41,230 bases of DNA, from positions 1 to 41,230 of the forward strand of contig JAILEX010000004.1 of assembly GCA_024687185.1 (NCBI GenBank), in the 5' to 3' direction. How positions within the stretch are numbered: the first letter of the stretch is position 1; every line of letters begins with the position of its first letter. The position numbers were made by a program, and so were the translations under genes. The notes beneath the pieces are model-generated. The model searched no databases, was not told the DNA's origin, and saw nothing but the letters and a program-made list of their open reading frames with translations. This DNA is from Bacilli bacterium (GTDB lineage Bacteria > Bacillota_I > Bacilli_A > RFN20 > CAG-826). Of this stretch, positions 9,091-19,320 are shown piece by piece.

Positions 9091-9708
9091 TTAACCCTTC
9101 TTCTTTTCCATTTTAACCTTTTCGGGGTTGAGTTTGTCGAGTAAGGCGTAATTTCGTTCAATCGCCTCCTTCGAGCTCTTTTCTATCTCAAACCCAAGGG
9201 TTCTGGCAAAGCGTTCCGCGCGCAGTATCCTAAGTGGGTCTTCCCTAATCCTGATATCTGGGTCGCCGATGAAGCGGATCAGCTTATTTTCCAAATCCTC
9301 ATACCCATGGTGGAAGTCATAGATTTGTTTAACGCTATCTATATAGATCGCATTGATTGTGAAGTCTCTTCTAGCGGAATCCACTTCGATTTCCTTAATG
9401 AACTCTATCTTTTTTGGATGACGAAAATCAGCATAGTTTTCTTCCTTGCGGAAAGTGGCGATGTCGAACTTATCCCCTTCATGGTTCACCTTAATGGTCC
9501 CAAAGCGGGAGAAGGTATAGTCGGCATCGGGGAGGAATGCTTTTTCCTGTTCGGGAGTAGCATCCGTAACTAGATCAAAATCCCTGCAAAAACGCCCTAA
9601 AAGCAGATCGCGGCTACTTCCGCCAATTAAATATAGGGAAAATCCATTATCGAGGAATCTCTTCGATAACGATAGGAACGAGTTTGGTAAAGGGATATTG
9701 GTCTTCAT
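9091..9708 (-). CDS. CCA tRNA nucleotidyltransferase/poly(A) polymerase family head domain (short, 205 aa)
   Basis: LYLIGGSSRDLLLGRFCRDFDLVTDATPE; RRDFTINAIYID; DPDIRIREDPLRILRAERFARTLGFEI; ends after LLDKLNPEKVKMEKKKG. Confidence 0.88.
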   Translation of the reverse strand: MKTNIPLPNSFLSLSKRFLDNGFSLYLIGGSSRDLLLGRFCRDFDLVTDATPEQEKAFLPDADYTFSRFGTIKVNHEGDKFDIATFRKEENYADFRHPKKIEFIKEIEVDSARRDFTINAIYIDSVKQIYDFHHGYEDLENKLIRFIGDPDIRIREDPLRILRAERFARTLGFEIEKSSKEAIERNYALLDKLNPEKVKMEKKKG

Positions 9709-9756
9709 AGATAAAAGGCCCCGGGAGACCCCAGGGCCGAAAAAGTTTTTCCTAGA

Positions 9757-10029
9757 TTAGTTGACTTTTTCTTTCAAACCTTTGGAAGGCTTGAAGGCAA
9801 CGGTCGCGGAAGCGGGGATAACGATCTTCTCGCCGTTCGCGGGGTTGGTGCCAGCGCGTTCTGCACGGCTCTTCTTCTCGAAGATACCAAAGCCAGAGAG
9901 TTTGACTTCTTCGCCATTGACGAGGGCGCCTTCGATGAGGGCTAGCGCGGCGTCGATGACTCTTTCGGCATCAACTTTGGAAACGACTGCTTTCTCGGCG
10001 GCGGCAGCGATGAGTTCAGCTTTGTTCAT
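9757..10029 (-). CDS. hup: HU family DNA-binding protein
   Basis: MNKAELIAAAAEKA...VKLSGFGIFEKKSRAERAGTNPANGEKIVIPASATVAFKPSKGLK; SD AGGAGG upstream. Confidence 0.97.
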   Translation of the reverse strand: MNKAELIAAAAEKAVVSKVDAERVIDAALALIEGALVNGEEVKLSGFGIFEKKSRAERAGTNPANGEKIVIPASATVAFKPSKGLKEKVN

Positions 10030-10171
10030 GGATAAATCCTCCTATATTGCTGATTTGGGTGAGAAAAAATTAACATTTTATCGAAACAATTGTCAACATT
10101 TTTTGATTTTTTGCTGACGCTTTGCGATTTTTCTTATAGAAAAGAATCCATCGAGACTTTTTCTAATATTG

Positions 10172-11476
10172 CTATTTTTTCCTGCGGTAGACGATTCTAA
10201 TGGGGGTTCCAGTGAAGTCAAAGCTGTCGCGAAGCCTATTTTCTAGGTATCTGGTGTAGGAAAAATGGGCGAATTCCGGGTCGTTGCAGAACATTACGAA
10301 AGTCGGGGGATTGGTGGAGACCTGAGAGGCATAGTTGACCTTTAGCCTACCATGGTTGAATTCCGGGGTCGGATTCATCATCTGAGCGTCTTGGATGATC
10401 TGATTGAGAATGGAGGTTGGGATCCTTCTGGAGCCACATTCATGGGCCTGAAGGATCGCGGGAAGGATGTTGGCCACGCCTTTGCCGGTTTTGGCGGAGG
10501 TGAAGACGACTTTGGCGAAATCGAGGAACTTGAACCTGTCCCTGATTTCCTTTTCGAAATCCTGTTGTTGCGTCCCTTTGGCGACCGCGTCCCACTTATT
10601 GACCACGATCACGATGCCCTTATGGGCTTCTAGGGCGTAACCGATGACATGCCTATCCTGATCGACGATGCCATGTTCCGCGTCAATGACCAAAACGGCG
10701 ACCTCGGCCCTATCGATGGCGCGTAAGGCACGTAGGGCGCTATATTTATCCAAAGATTCATATATCCTGCCCTTGCGGATCAAACCCGCGGTATCGATGG
10801 CGACGTATTTTTGGCCATCTTTCTCGAAAGGGGTATCGATGGAATCGCGCGTAGTGCCCGCGATATCTTTTACGATGACCCTAGTCTCGCCCACTATCGA
10901 GTTGGTGAGGCTAGATTTGCCAACGTTAGGCCTGCCGATGAAGCAAAAGGGAATCGCATCCGCGTATTCGTCTTCCGCCTCTTCTGGGAAAAGGGGGACG
11001 ATTTTATCTAAAAGATCGCCCACGCCGATGCCGTGGCTTCCAGAAACGGGGTAGGGTTCTCCTAATCCAAGGGCATAGAATTCATAGATATCGGGGATCC
11101 TATCCTTGTTATCGATCTTATTGACGGCCAAAAAGACCGGCTTCTTGCTTTGGTAAAGAAGCCTCGCGACGGCCCTATCGTCGGGGGTGAGCCCGATTTT
11201 GCCATCGACCACGAACAAGATAACATCGGCCTCATCCATGGCGATTTGCGCCTGGGCGCGAATCTCCTCTTGGAAGGGGGCGTTTTTGATTTCGATGCCG
11301 CCCGTGTCGACGATGCGGAACTTCTTAGTCAGCCATTCGCCCATGCCGTATAGGCGGTCGCGGGTTACCCCAGGGGTGTCTTCGACGATGGAAAAACGCT
11401 CGCCAAGGAGGCGGTTGAACAAAGTGGATTTGCCTACGTTAGGCGCGCCGACGATCGCAAGTAAACCTAGTGGCAT
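10172..11476 (-). CDS. der: Ribosome biogenesis GTPase Der (EngA)
   Basis: Two G domains: GAPNVGKSTLFNRLLG and GRPNVGKSSLTNSIVG; NKIDN/NKWD; C-terminal KH-like domain. Confidence 0.98.
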   Translation of the reverse strand: MPLGLLAIVGAPNVGKSTLFNRLLGERFSIVEDTPGVTRDRLYGMGEWLTKKFRIVDTGGIEIKNAPFQEEIRAQAQIAMDEADVILFVVDGKIGLTPDDRAVARLLYQSKKPVFLAVNKIDNKDRIPDIYEFYALGLGEPYPVSGSHGIGVGDLLDKIVPLFPEEAEDEYADAIPFCFIGRPNVGKSSLTNSIVGETRVIVKDIAGTTRDSIDTPFEKDGQKYVAIDTAGLIRKGRIYESLDKYSALRALRAIDRAEVAVLVIDAEHGIVDQDRHVIGYALEAHKGIVIVVNKWDAVAKGTQQQDFEKEIRDRFKFLDFAKVVFTSAKTGKGVANILPAILQAHECGSRRIPTSILNQIIQDAQMMNPTPEFNHGRLKVNYASQVSTNPPTFVMFCNDPEFAHFSYTRYLENRLRDSFDFTGTPIRIVYRRKK

Positions 11477-12147
11477 GGGATCTCCAATCCGGTTTTCTCG
11501 GCGACGATTTTCAAAACGGCTTCCACCGATTCCTCGATATTTAGGTGGGAGGTGTCTAATTCGACGGCATCATCGGCTTTGCATAACGGGGCAAAGGCGC
11601 GGCCGGAATCGATGCGGTCCCTCTTCTTCACGTCCTCGATGACGTCTTCTAAGGAAGTGGGGATACCCTTTTCCTGGTTTTCCTTATAGCGGCGTTCGGC
11701 CCTGGTCTCAACCGAGGCGATTTGGAAGATCTTGACTTCGGCCTTAGGCAAAACGTAGGTTCCGATGTCTCTTCCATCCATGACGACGGAGCGGCTTTCG
11801 GCCATCTTCCTTTGCATATCGACCATCGCCAAACGGATTTGCTTATAGGAGGCGATGTAGCTTACGTTAGAGGAAACGCTAGGCTCGCGGATGACGCGGG
11901 TCACGTCCTCATCGCAGCAAAATACCTTTCCGTCTTCCCTAAGTTCGATGGTGACGGAGGGGATGAGGGAATTGCTTTCCTCCTCGTTTTGCGGATCTAG
12001 CCCGGCCTTAATGACGGCATAGGTGAAGGCGCGGTACATCGCGCCGGTATCGATATAGGTGAAGCCTAGGATATCCGCGACCTTCTTGGCGACGGTGCTT
12101 TTGCCTGCCGCGGCAGGTCCATCGATGGCGATAGAGATGTTTTTCAT
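11467..12147 (-). CDS. cmk: Cytidylate kinase
   Basis: IAIDGPAAAGKSTVAKKVADILGFTYIDTGAMYRAFT; VMDGRDIGTYVLP. Confidence 0.97.
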   Translation of the reverse strand: MKNISIAIDGPAAAGKSTVAKKVADILGFTYIDTGAMYRAFTYAVIKAGLDPQNEEESNSLIPSVTIELREDGKVFCCDEDVTRVIREPSVSSNVSYIASYKQIRLAMVDMQRKMAESRSVVMDGRDIGTYVLPKAEVKIFQIASVETRAERRYKENQEKGIPTSLEDVIEDVKKRDRIDSGRAFAPLCKADDAVELDTSHLNIEESVEAVLKIVAEKTGLEIPCH

Positions 12148-12162
12148 GTTCGTTGACCTCGC

Positions 12163-12492
12163 TTATTGGACGACAAAGAGGAAATACATGGCGATAAGGG
12201 CGCCGACCAAAGCCAAGGCGGCGATGATCTTGATAAGCCATACGATCCTCTTCTTATGAAGATAAAGGGAATAGGGGGAATCCTTCTTGTCGACCGGATT
12301 TAGCTCGCTATTAACGCGACCCATCGCGGAAGAATAGGTTATGGCCCCCGAACTTGAGCCCATGTGGGCTAAGGATTGTAGGTCCGATGAGGTCACCTTG
12401 GTCGCGAATTTGCCATCGTCTTTAAAAGCCCCTTCGGGAAGGCGACGGATTTGTTCGCGGTAACGTGCGTATCGATTGATCCTGGTTTCCAT
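12163..12492 (-). CDS. Small hypothetical protein with one C-terminal transmembrane segment
   Basis: METRINRYARYREQIRRLPE...; TM IVWLIKIIAALALVGALIAMYFLFV; typical codon usage for the window. Confidence 0.7.
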   Translation of the reverse strand: METRINRYARYREQIRRLPEGAFKDDGKFATKVTSSDLQSLAHMGSSSGAITYSSAMGRVNSELNPVDKKDSPYSLYLHKKRIVWLIKIIAALALVGALIAMYFLFVVQ

Positions 12493-12610
12493 AACGATAG
12501 TTATTGTACCTAAATTCATCTTATTAGATAACTCCCCTGCAAGAGTTTTTTCGGCTTTTTACCACATTCTTCGTTTTAGCGATATAATCATGGCGTTAGG
12601 AGGGGATTTC

Positions 12611-13282
12611 ATGAGAAAAATTCCATATATCAAATCCTTTGTGGCTATTGCGGTAAGCCTCATTCTGATCTTGTCGTCTATGAACTTCTTCACCGGTAAC
12701 GCGGGAGCCATCGCCATCGGGGTATTTGGTCTAGTGACGGGCCTAGTATTCGCCGGCTATGCAGTTTTGGAAATCATCACGGCCAAAGGCGGCAAGAACC
12801 CGTTGCCCTTTGTTAAGGATGCATTCATCCTTAGCGTTTTGCTTGTTTTCTACTTCGTTTATACCCTAATCGACGTCATCTACTTCTACGAAGGCTATAA
12901 CCCGGCTGACTGGGTCATCGCCATCTCGATGCTTCTAGTCACAATCGCCGGCGCGACTTTTGGAATGCTCAGCGTCTTCCTAGGCGAAAAACTCAATATG
13001 ATCCGCGATATCAGCTTCGGCTCCTTCGTCGCGGTATTCGTCGTCGGCATCGCCATCGGCTATTATGGCGGGGGAACGATCGGTTCCATCGTCTTGACCG
13101 ACCTCATCATCCTAGCGTCTTTTGCCTTTATAACCGTCTCTAACCTCAAGCCCATCGCCAGAAAGAGCGAAAAAGAGGAAGCGAAGGAAGAGGGAGAAGA
13201 AAAAGCTGATCCCATCACCCCCGAGTCGGAAGAGGCCGTCGAACCAAGCGACGTTTTAACTGACAAATTGGATATTAATTAA
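12611..13282 (+). CDS. Hypothetical multi-pass membrane protein with acidic C-terminal tail
   Basis: SD TAGGAGGGG before ATGAGAAAAATTCC; about 5-6 hydrophobic segments, EEAKEEGEEKADPITPESEEAVEP tail. Confidence 0.8.
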   Translation: MRKIPYIKSFVAIAVSLILILSSMNFFTGNAGAIAIGVFGLVTGLVFAGYAVLEIITAKGGKNPLPFVKDAFILSVLLVFYFVYTLIDVIYFYEGYNPADWVIAISMLLVTIAGATFGMLSVFLGEKLNMIRDISFGSFVAVFVVGIAIGYYGGGTIGSIVLTDLIILASFAFITVSNLKPIARKSEKEEAKEEGEEKADPITPESEEAVEPSDVLTDKLDIN

Positions 13283-13361
13283 GCTTAACTTTTTTCCATC
13301 ATAAAAGTTGGCTTATATTCGATGCGAACAAAATAAGTAAACCTAACATTCATTGAAAGTA

Positions 13362-13389
13362 TTTTCATTTCGATTTTCCTAGATATAAT
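13362..13389 (+). promoter_or_regulatory. Candidate sigmaA promoter for ferredoxin
   Basis: TTTTCA-N16-TATAAT upstream of 13413, SD GGAGG at 13401-13405; the -35 is weak. Confidence 0.45.
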
Positions 13390-13412
13390 TAGACCTATAC
13401 GGAGGTAAAACC

Positions 13413-13589
13413 ATGCCAGTTAAACCCACTGTCGATCAAGATCTCTGCATTGGCTGCGGTCTTTGCGCCGCTTCTCACCCCGACATCTTCGAACTCAACG
13501 ACGAAGGCAAAGCCGAAGCCGTTGCCGAAGGTGACGAAGCCGATGTCGAAGACGCCGTCGCGAGCTGCCCTGTCCAGGCCATCTCCTGA
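13413..13589 (+). CDS. Single-cluster [4Fe-4S] ferredoxin (58 aa)
   Basis: MPVKPTVDQDLCIGCGLCAASHPDIFELNDEGKAEAVAEGDEADVEDAVASCPVQAIS; CxxCxxC...CP pattern. Read directly (below the ORF-track size cutoff). Confidence 0.93.
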   Translation: MPVKPTVDQDLCIGCGLCAASHPDIFELNDEGKAEAVAEGDEADVEDAVASCPVQAIS

Positions 13590-13609
13590 TAGCTGACACA
13601 AGAAAAAAG

Positions 13610-13645
13610 AAACACCCCCGCGGATCTCCGTGGGGGTTTCTTGTT
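13610..13645. terminator. Bidirectional terminator between ferredoxin and parB
   Basis: AAACACCCCCGCGGATCTCCGTGGGGGTTTCTTGTT: stem-loop with A-tract on one side and T-rich run on the other. Confidence 0.85.
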
Positions 13646-13653
13646 ATATAAGG

Positions 13654-14487
13654 TCATTCGCCTTCTTCCAGCAACTTCAAGAAGGCTTCCTTCTCTTCCT
13701 CGCTAGCAAAACTAAGCTGTAGGGAAGAGCTTTTTTCCAATACCTTGGTGATACCGAATTTCGGGTAGGAAAGCGGGGTTTTGCATGGTTTTCCATCCTT
13801 TTTCATGCGCATGGCGATGGCTTCGGTCTCGTTGACGGAGAGGTGTTCCCTATGGATTCTATCCACGAGTTCCTTCACTTCCTTTTCCTCTAGTCCCGCC
13901 AAGACCTTGCCATGTCCATAGGAGAGTTTTCCAAGGGAGATGTCGTCTAGGATATTTTGGGGAAGAGACAAGATCCTAGTGATATTGGTGACCTGGGGAC
14001 GGGAAGAGTGGGAGAGCTCGGCGAGGGTCTGTTGGGTATAGCCCCTTTTCTGAAGCTCTTGGTAGACGAGCCCGATTTGGACCACGGATACATCCTTGGT
14101 GTCGCGGTTATCGGCTAGAAGCATAAGCAAGGTCTCCTCATCCTCTAGTTCCACGATGACGCAGGGTAAGGACACGGTGCCGATGCGCTTGGCGGCCAAA
14201 AACCTTTTCCTGCCTAGAATCAATTCGTAGCGTTCGCCCTTTTTCCTAACGACAAGAGGATTGTAAAAGCCCTTTTCCTTTAGCGTCTTGGCGAAAAAAT
14301 CGATGACCGATTCCCTAATGGGCACACTTGATATGAAGGAGGTATCGTCGATTAGGTTGGTCGGGATGAGCCTATTGGGCGCGTTTTGGTATTCCTTCTC
14401 CATGACCGCGATGATGTTTTCCTGCGAAAACTTCGCGATCAAAGATGCGAGGGAAGTCGTCGGAAGGATCTTCTCCTTATCTTTCAT
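13654..14487 (-). CDS. parB: ParB/Spo0J/Noc family chromosome partitioning protein
   Basis: LILGRKRFLAAKRIG (cf. GERR/GRKR box), LLMLLADNRDTKDVSVVQIGLVYQEL, HTH TQQTLAELSHSSRPQVTNITRILSLP. Confidence 0.93.
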   Translation of the reverse strand: MKDKEKILPTTSLASLIAKFSQENIIAVMEKEYQNAPNRLIPTNLIDDTSFISSVPIRESVIDFFAKTLKEKGFYNPLVVRKKGERYELILGRKRFLAAKRIGTVSLPCVIVELEDEETLLMLLADNRDTKDVSVVQIGLVYQELQKRGYTQQTLAELSHSSRPQVTNITRILSLPQNILDDISLGKLSYGHGKVLAGLEEKEVKELVDRIHREHLSVNETEAIAMRMKKDGKPCKTPLSYPKFGITKVLEKSSSLQLSFASEEEKEAFLKLLEEGE

Positions 14488-15247
14488 GGTCCATCACCTC
14501 TCTAGCCAAGGTCAGGTAGGCGACGCTACCCTGGGACGTGGGACGGTAAGTGATGACGGGGGTCTGCAGACCCTGGGATTCGACGATGGATTTGTTGCGG
14601 GGAATCGAGACGAGGAAGGTGTTTTCCTTGAAGAAGGTACGGACCTGTTCCTCGATTTCCTTCGCTAGCCTCATCTTGTTGTCGTACATGGTTAGCAAAA
14701 ACCCTTCGATATTGAGGTCTGGGTTATGGTCCTTTTTGATGTTATTGATGCTAGAAAGCACGGCGGCCACCCCTTCCATGGCAAAATATTCGCATTGGAC
14801 GGGGATGATGACACTATTGCTGGCGGTGAGGGCGTTGATGCTAAGTAGGCCTAAGGAAGGCGGGCAATCGATGATGATGTAATCGTAATCGCCTTCTATT
14901 TCGCCTAAGCAGTCGCGTAGAAGGTTGAAGGGATGCTCAACCGGATGTTCGTATAACCTGCTTTCTAGCGAAGCGAGGTGAAGATTGGCGGGGATCAAAT
15001 CAAGGTTTGGGAAAAGGGTATGGATAATCGCTTCCTTGATTCCCTTTTCCTTGGACAAGACGTCTTTGATGGTCGCAGAAGCCAAGGCATTATCGATGCC
15101 TAATCCCGTCCCGGAGTTGCCCTGAGGGTCCATATCGATAAGAAGGACGCGGCGCGAAAGTTGCGCCAAAGCGGCGGACAAGTTGATGGCGGTCGTCGTT
15201 TTGCCAACGCCGCCTTTTTGGTTTGCAATGGATATCACCCTGGCCAT
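14477..15247 (-). CDS. parA: ParA/Soj ATPase
   Basis: MARVISIANQKGGVGKTTTAINLSAALA; LLIDMDPQGNSGTGLG; YIIIDCPPSLGLL. Confidence 0.97.
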   Translation of the reverse strand: MARVISIANQKGGVGKTTTAINLSAALAQLSRRVLLIDMDPQGNSGTGLGIDNALASATIKDVLSKEKGIKEAIIHTLFPNLDLIPANLHLASLESRLYEHPVEHPFNLLRDCLGEIEGDYDYIIIDCPPSLGLLSINALTASNSVIIPVQCEYFAMEGVAAVLSSINNIKKDHNPDLNIEGFLLTMYDNKMRLAKEIEEQVRTFFKENTFLVSIPRNKSIVESQGLQTPVITYRPTSQGSVAYLTLAREVMDHER

Positions 15248-15281
15248 AGTGTGGTTATTCTATCCCAAAATCGCCCCTTCT

Positions 15282-15983
15282 CTAAAGAGGATGTTTTATG
15301 ATTTTCGCCCATTCGCGGGGGTATTTGGCCGAGGTTGGCTTATGTTTGAAAAGAAGGTAGTTGAGCCTAATGTCGCCTTGGCTAGGAAGGGTGGTGGCTT
15401 GCTTCCTTTCGTAGCGTAGCCCCAATATCTCCATCGCATTGGAGGCTTCCTTTAGCTCTTCCTTGCCCTTACTTCCCCTCATGGCGATTAGCTCACCATC
15501 GACTTTGCATAAAGGCGCGCCAACTTCTAGGAAGGTAGGCAAAGAGGAGAATCCCCTAGAGGTAACAAGATCAAAACTTTGTTTTTCTTGCTTCATCGCC
15601 TCGACCCTGCCGATTTTGAAAACGACGTTTTCGATTCCCAAAGCCTTCCTTACTTCTTCTAGGAAGAGGAATTTCTTCTGGGTGCTATCGACTAAGGTGA
15701 CTAGGCTAGTTGGATAGGCGATCGCGATGACCATGCCGGGAAAACCGGCCCCGCTACCGATATCGACGATCTTCTTCTTCGAAAAATCGGTTAGGGCACA
15801 GGGCAAAAGGGAGTCGAGGAAATGCTTTTCGACGACATCGTCTTCCTCTACGATCGAGGTTAGGTTGATCTTCTCGTTCCATTCCTTTAATAGCTGGGCA
15901 TAGGTCCTAAGCTTATCTAGAGGCAAATCGGGAAGATCGACCCCGGCTTTCTTAAGTTCGTCTTTTAGGTTTTCTAGTTTCAT
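15282..15983 (-). CDS. rsmG: 16S rRNA (guanine(527)-N(7))-methyltransferase RsmG
   Basis: WNEKINLTSI, DSLLPCALTDFSKKKIVDIGSGAGFPGMVIAIAYP, VTSRGFSSLPTFLEVGAPL. ORF track start is 16007; either start possible. Confidence 0.96.
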   Translation of the reverse strand: MKLENLKDELKKAGVDLPDLPLDKLRTYAQLLKEWNEKINLTSIVEEDDVVEKHFLDSLLPCALTDFSKKKIVDIGSGAGFPGMVIAIAYPTSLVTLVDSTQKKFLFLEEVRKALGIENVVFKIGRVEAMKQEKQSFDLVTSRGFSSLPTFLEVGAPLCKVDGELIAMRGSKGKEELKEASNAMEILGLRYERKQATTLPSQGDIRLNYLLFKHKPTSAKYPREWAKIIKHPL

Positions 15984-16015
15984 CTTTGGTTGGATTAATT
16001 GTAGCAAGGGGAAAC

Positions 16016-17896
16016 CTATTTCCCTATGGCCTTTTTCCTAATGGCCAATAGCAATATGGACAAATCGGCGGGATTGACCCCAGGGATCCTTGAGGCTTGG
16101 GCCAGCGTCAAAGGACGGACCTTATCGAGCTTTTGTCTGGCCTCTAGCCTTAACCCATCCATATGGAGGTAATCCAAATCGGAGGGCAAAGTCACTTCCT
16201 CGGCCTTCATTAGCCTATCCGCTTCCTTACGCTGCTTATTTAGATAGCCCTCGAATTTGACGATGGTTTCCAAAGAAAGCACCTCATCATAATCTAGGTG
16301 GAGGGCTTCTAGTTCCTCATCTAGCGATTCTAATTCCCTATAGGAGAATTCCGGGCGGCGGAGCAATTCGATCTCATGGTAGCCGACCTTTGGGGCCTCA
16401 AGTCCCTTCGACTCGAATAGCTGCTTTTGTTTTTCCTTATTGGAAGGGATATTGATGGTCAAGATATCGATGGCCTTTTCGATTCTAGATTTCTTATTCC
16501 GATAGGCCTCATACCTTTCTTCCGATAGCAAGCCGATTTTATGACCATATTCGCTAAGCCTGGCATCGGCATTATCATGGCGGAGCAAAAGACGATATTC
16601 GGCCCTAGATGAAAGCAAACGATAGGGCTCGTCGATTCCCTTTGTGACCAAATCGTCGATCATGACGCCGATATAGGATTCGTTCCTTTTTAGGATGAAG
16701 GGTTCCTTGCCATCGATTTTTAGCGATGCGTTTATCGCGGCCATTAATCCTAGACCCCCGGCTTCTTCATATCCTGAGGTTCCAATGACCTGACCCGCGG
16801 CGTATAGCCCAGAATAGCGTTTGCATTCCAAACTCGCCCCGAATTCGGTCGGGTAGATCGCGTCGTATTCGATTTGGTAGGCGTATTTCAAAATCTCGGC
16901 ATGCTCTAGTCCAGGTAGGGAATGGACCATCTCCTCCTGAACTTCTATCGGTAGGCCCGTAGAGAAACCCTGTAGATAGATCGATTCGCTATCAAGGTAT
17001 TCGGGTTCGAGGAAAAGCTGATGCCTCTCCTTATCCTTGAAGCGGACGATCTTGCTTTCGATAGAAGGGCAATAACGGGGTCCGATGCCGGTGATGGAAC
17101 CATCGAAAACGCTGCTTTCGTTAAGATGGTCCAAGATGAGTTGGTGGGTATATGGGGTCGTATAGATTAAATAGCAAGGAAGCTGTTCCGATAAGGGGGT
17201 ATAGTGCTTAGTCTGGTAAGAAAAGGCAAGGGGATCGTCGGAGCCGAGTTGAATTTCGGCCTTGGAGAAATCGATCGTGCTTTTCTTTAGCCTAGGCGGA
17301 GTTCCCGTCTTTAGCCTAATTAACGACAAACCCATGCCACGGAGATAATCGCTTAGCCCAATCGAGGCCTTCTCCCCGTCTGGGCCGCCTTGGAAATGTT
17401 CCCTGCCCCTAAAGATTTTGGAGTTCAAATAGGTGCCGCCAGTTAGGATGACGGCCTTCGCCCTAATCTCCAATCCGCCTTTTGTCATAACCCCATAAAC
17501 ATGGTTTTCATCGTTCAATAAAGCGGAGACTTCGTCCTCTAAAACGGTTAAATTATCCAGTTTTTGCAGCGTTTCTTGGATAAATGCTGGATAAATGTGC
17601 TTGTCTTGTTGTGAACGAAGACATTGCACCGCCGGACCCTTCCCGGTATTTAGCATCTTGATTTGGATAGGCCTATGATCGGCCGCGATTCCCATTAATC
17701 CGCCTAGGGCATCGATCTCCCTGACCACCACCCCTTTGGCGCTTCCGCCGATATGGGGGTTGCAGGGCATATTGCCCACCATCTTGAAATTGAGCGTGAC
17801 CAAAAGGGTCTTCTTGCCTAGTTTGCTAGAAGCATAGGATGCCTCAATTCCCGCGTGGCCTCCTCCGATGACTATGACGTCGAAGCTCTTTTCCAT
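16016..17896 (-). CDS. mnmG: tRNA uridine-5-carboxymethylaminomethyl modification enzyme MnmG
   Basis: DVIVIGGGHAGIEASYASSKLGKKTLL; CNPHIGGSAKGVVVREIDALGG; LKTGTPPRL. Confidence 0.98.
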   Translation of the reverse strand: MEKSFDVIVIGGGHAGIEASYASSKLGKKTLLVTLNFKMVGNMPCNPHIGGSAKGVVVREIDALGGLMGIAADHRPIQIKMLNTGKGPAVQCLRSQQDKHIYPAFIQETLQKLDNLTVLEDEVSALLNDENHVYGVMTKGGLEIRAKAVILTGGTYLNSKIFRGREHFQGGPDGEKASIGLSDYLRGMGLSLIRLKTGTPPRLKKSTIDFSKAEIQLGSDDPLAFSYQTKHYTPLSEQLPCYLIYTTPYTHQLILDHLNESSVFDGSITGIGPRYCPSIESKIVRFKDKERHQLFLEPEYLDSESIYLQGFSTGLPIEVQEEMVHSLPGLEHAEILKYAYQIEYDAIYPTEFGASLECKRYSGLYAAGQVIGTSGYEEAGGLGLMAAINASLKIDGKEPFILKRNESYIGVMIDDLVTKGIDEPYRLLSSRAEYRLLLRHDNADARLSEYGHKIGLLSEERYEAYRNKKSRIEKAIDILTINIPSNKEKQKQLFESKGLEAPKVGYHEIELLRRPEFSYRELESLDEELEALHLDYDEVLSLETIVKFEGYLNKQRKEADRLMKAEEVTLPSDLDYLHMDGLRLEARQKLDKVRPLTLAQASRIPGVNPADLSILLLAIRKKAIGK

Positions 17897-17899
17897 CCT

Positions 17900-19318
17900 C
17901 TATCCGACCGATCCGCTCATGTCGAGTTTGATAAGCTGGTTGAGCTCGACCGCATATTCCATCGGGAGTTCTTTGGCGAAGGGCTCGATGAAGCCCATGA
18001 TGATCATCTGGGTCGCATCCTTCTCGGAGATGCCCCTAGACTGCAAATAGAAAAGCTGGTCCTCGCTGATTTTGGAGACGGTGGCCTCGTGTTCGAGGAA
18101 GCTTTCGTTGTTCTTGACCTCGTTTTTCGGATAGGTGTCCGACTTGGAGAGGTTATCTAATATCAAGGTATCGCATTCGACGTGGCTCTTGCTGCCCTTG
18201 GCGTCTTTTTTGATGCGGACGGTGCCGCGGTAATTGGCGACGCCGCCATTCCTTACGATGGATTTGGAGACGATGGTCGAGGAGGTGTTCTTTCCTTCGT
18301 GGATCATCCTAGCCCCGGCATCCTGGTATTGTCCTTTGCTACCGACGGCGATGGTGATGCAGCTTCCCTTTGACCTATCGCCCCTTAATACGCAGCAAGG
18401 GTATTTCATGGTGATCATGCTGCCGATATTGCCATCGACCCATTCCATTAGGCCGTCTTCTTCGACCAAAGCGCGCTGGGTGACTAGGTTAAGGATGTTG
18501 CTAGACCAGTTCTGGATGGTGCTATAGCGGCACTTCGCCCCTTTGCCAACGTAGATTTCGACTACGCCTGTATGGAAGGAATCCTTGCTATATTGGGGCG
18601 CGGTGCAGCCTTCGACATAATGGATATCCGCGCCTTCGTCGACGATGATGAGGGTGCGTTCGAATTGCCCGGTCTTCTCATTATTGATGCGGAAATAGGA
18701 TTGAAGCGGCTTATCTAGATGGACTCCCTTGGGGACATAGACGAAGCTTCCGCCGCTCCAGGTGGCGCCATTTAATGCCGCGAATTTGTTGTCGCCGATC
18801 GGGATGACCTTATTGAAGTATTTCCTAAACAGTTCGGGATATAGCTTCAGGCCCATCTCGGTAGAAAGGAAGATAACCCCCTTCTCCTCGACTTCCTTAA
18901 GCATATTGTGATAAACGACCTCGGACTCATATTGGGTGGATACGCCCGCGAGGTATTTTTGTTCGGCCTCAGGGATACCTAGTTTTTGGAAGGTGTTCTT
19001 CACGGTTTCGGGAACCTCTTCCCAAGAGGAGGTTTCCTTATTGGCGACGCGGGTAAAATAGGTGTAGTCGTCGAAATCCATGAAGGATAGGTCCGGTCCA
19101 TAATCGGGCATGGGCAAAGCGCGGAATGCCCTTAATGCCTTTAAGCGGAACTCTAACATCCATTCGGGCTCGTTTTTGGCCGCGCTAATGGCCCTAACGA
19201 CCTCTTCGCTTAGGCCTTTGCCGGTGTTATAGATGGAAACGTCTTCGTCTTTGAAGCCGTATTCGTATTCCTTTTCCTTGTCTAGGACCGATTCGGGGGA
19301 TAGTTTTTCGTCTACCAT
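17900..19318 (-). CDS. sufB: Fe-S cluster assembly protein SufB
   Basis: [59 protein letters not shown]. Confidence 0.97.
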   Translation of the reverse strand: MVDEKLSPESVLDKEKEYEYGFKDEDVSIYNTGKGLSEEVVRAISAAKNEPEWMLEFRLKALRAFRALPMPDYGPDLSFMDFDDYTYFTRVANKETSSWEEVPETVKNTFQKLGIPEAEQKYLAGVSTQYESEVVYHNMLKEVEEKGVIFLSTEMGLKLYPELFRKYFNKVIPIGDNKFAALNGATWSGGSFVYVPKGVHLDKPLQSYFRINNEKTGQFERTLIIVDEGADIHYVEGCTAPQYSKDSFHTGVVEIYVGKGAKCRYSTIQNWSSNILNLVTQRALVEEDGLMEWVDGNIGSMITMKYPCCVLRGDRSKGSCITIAVGSKGQYQDAGARMIHEGKNTSSTIVSKSIVRNGGVANYRGTVRIKKDAKGSKSHVECDTLILDNLSKSDTYPKNEVKNNESFLEHEATVSKISEDQLFYLQSRGISEKDATQMIIMGFIEPFAKELPMEYAVELNQLIKLDMSGSVG

Positions 19319-19320
19319 TG

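Noticed and set aside
12476-12610. N-terminal extension of the membrane protein ORF as listed in the track
   Set aside because: Strong SD (TAGGAGGGG) precedes the ATG at 12611, and the extension overlaps the divergent gene's promoter region.
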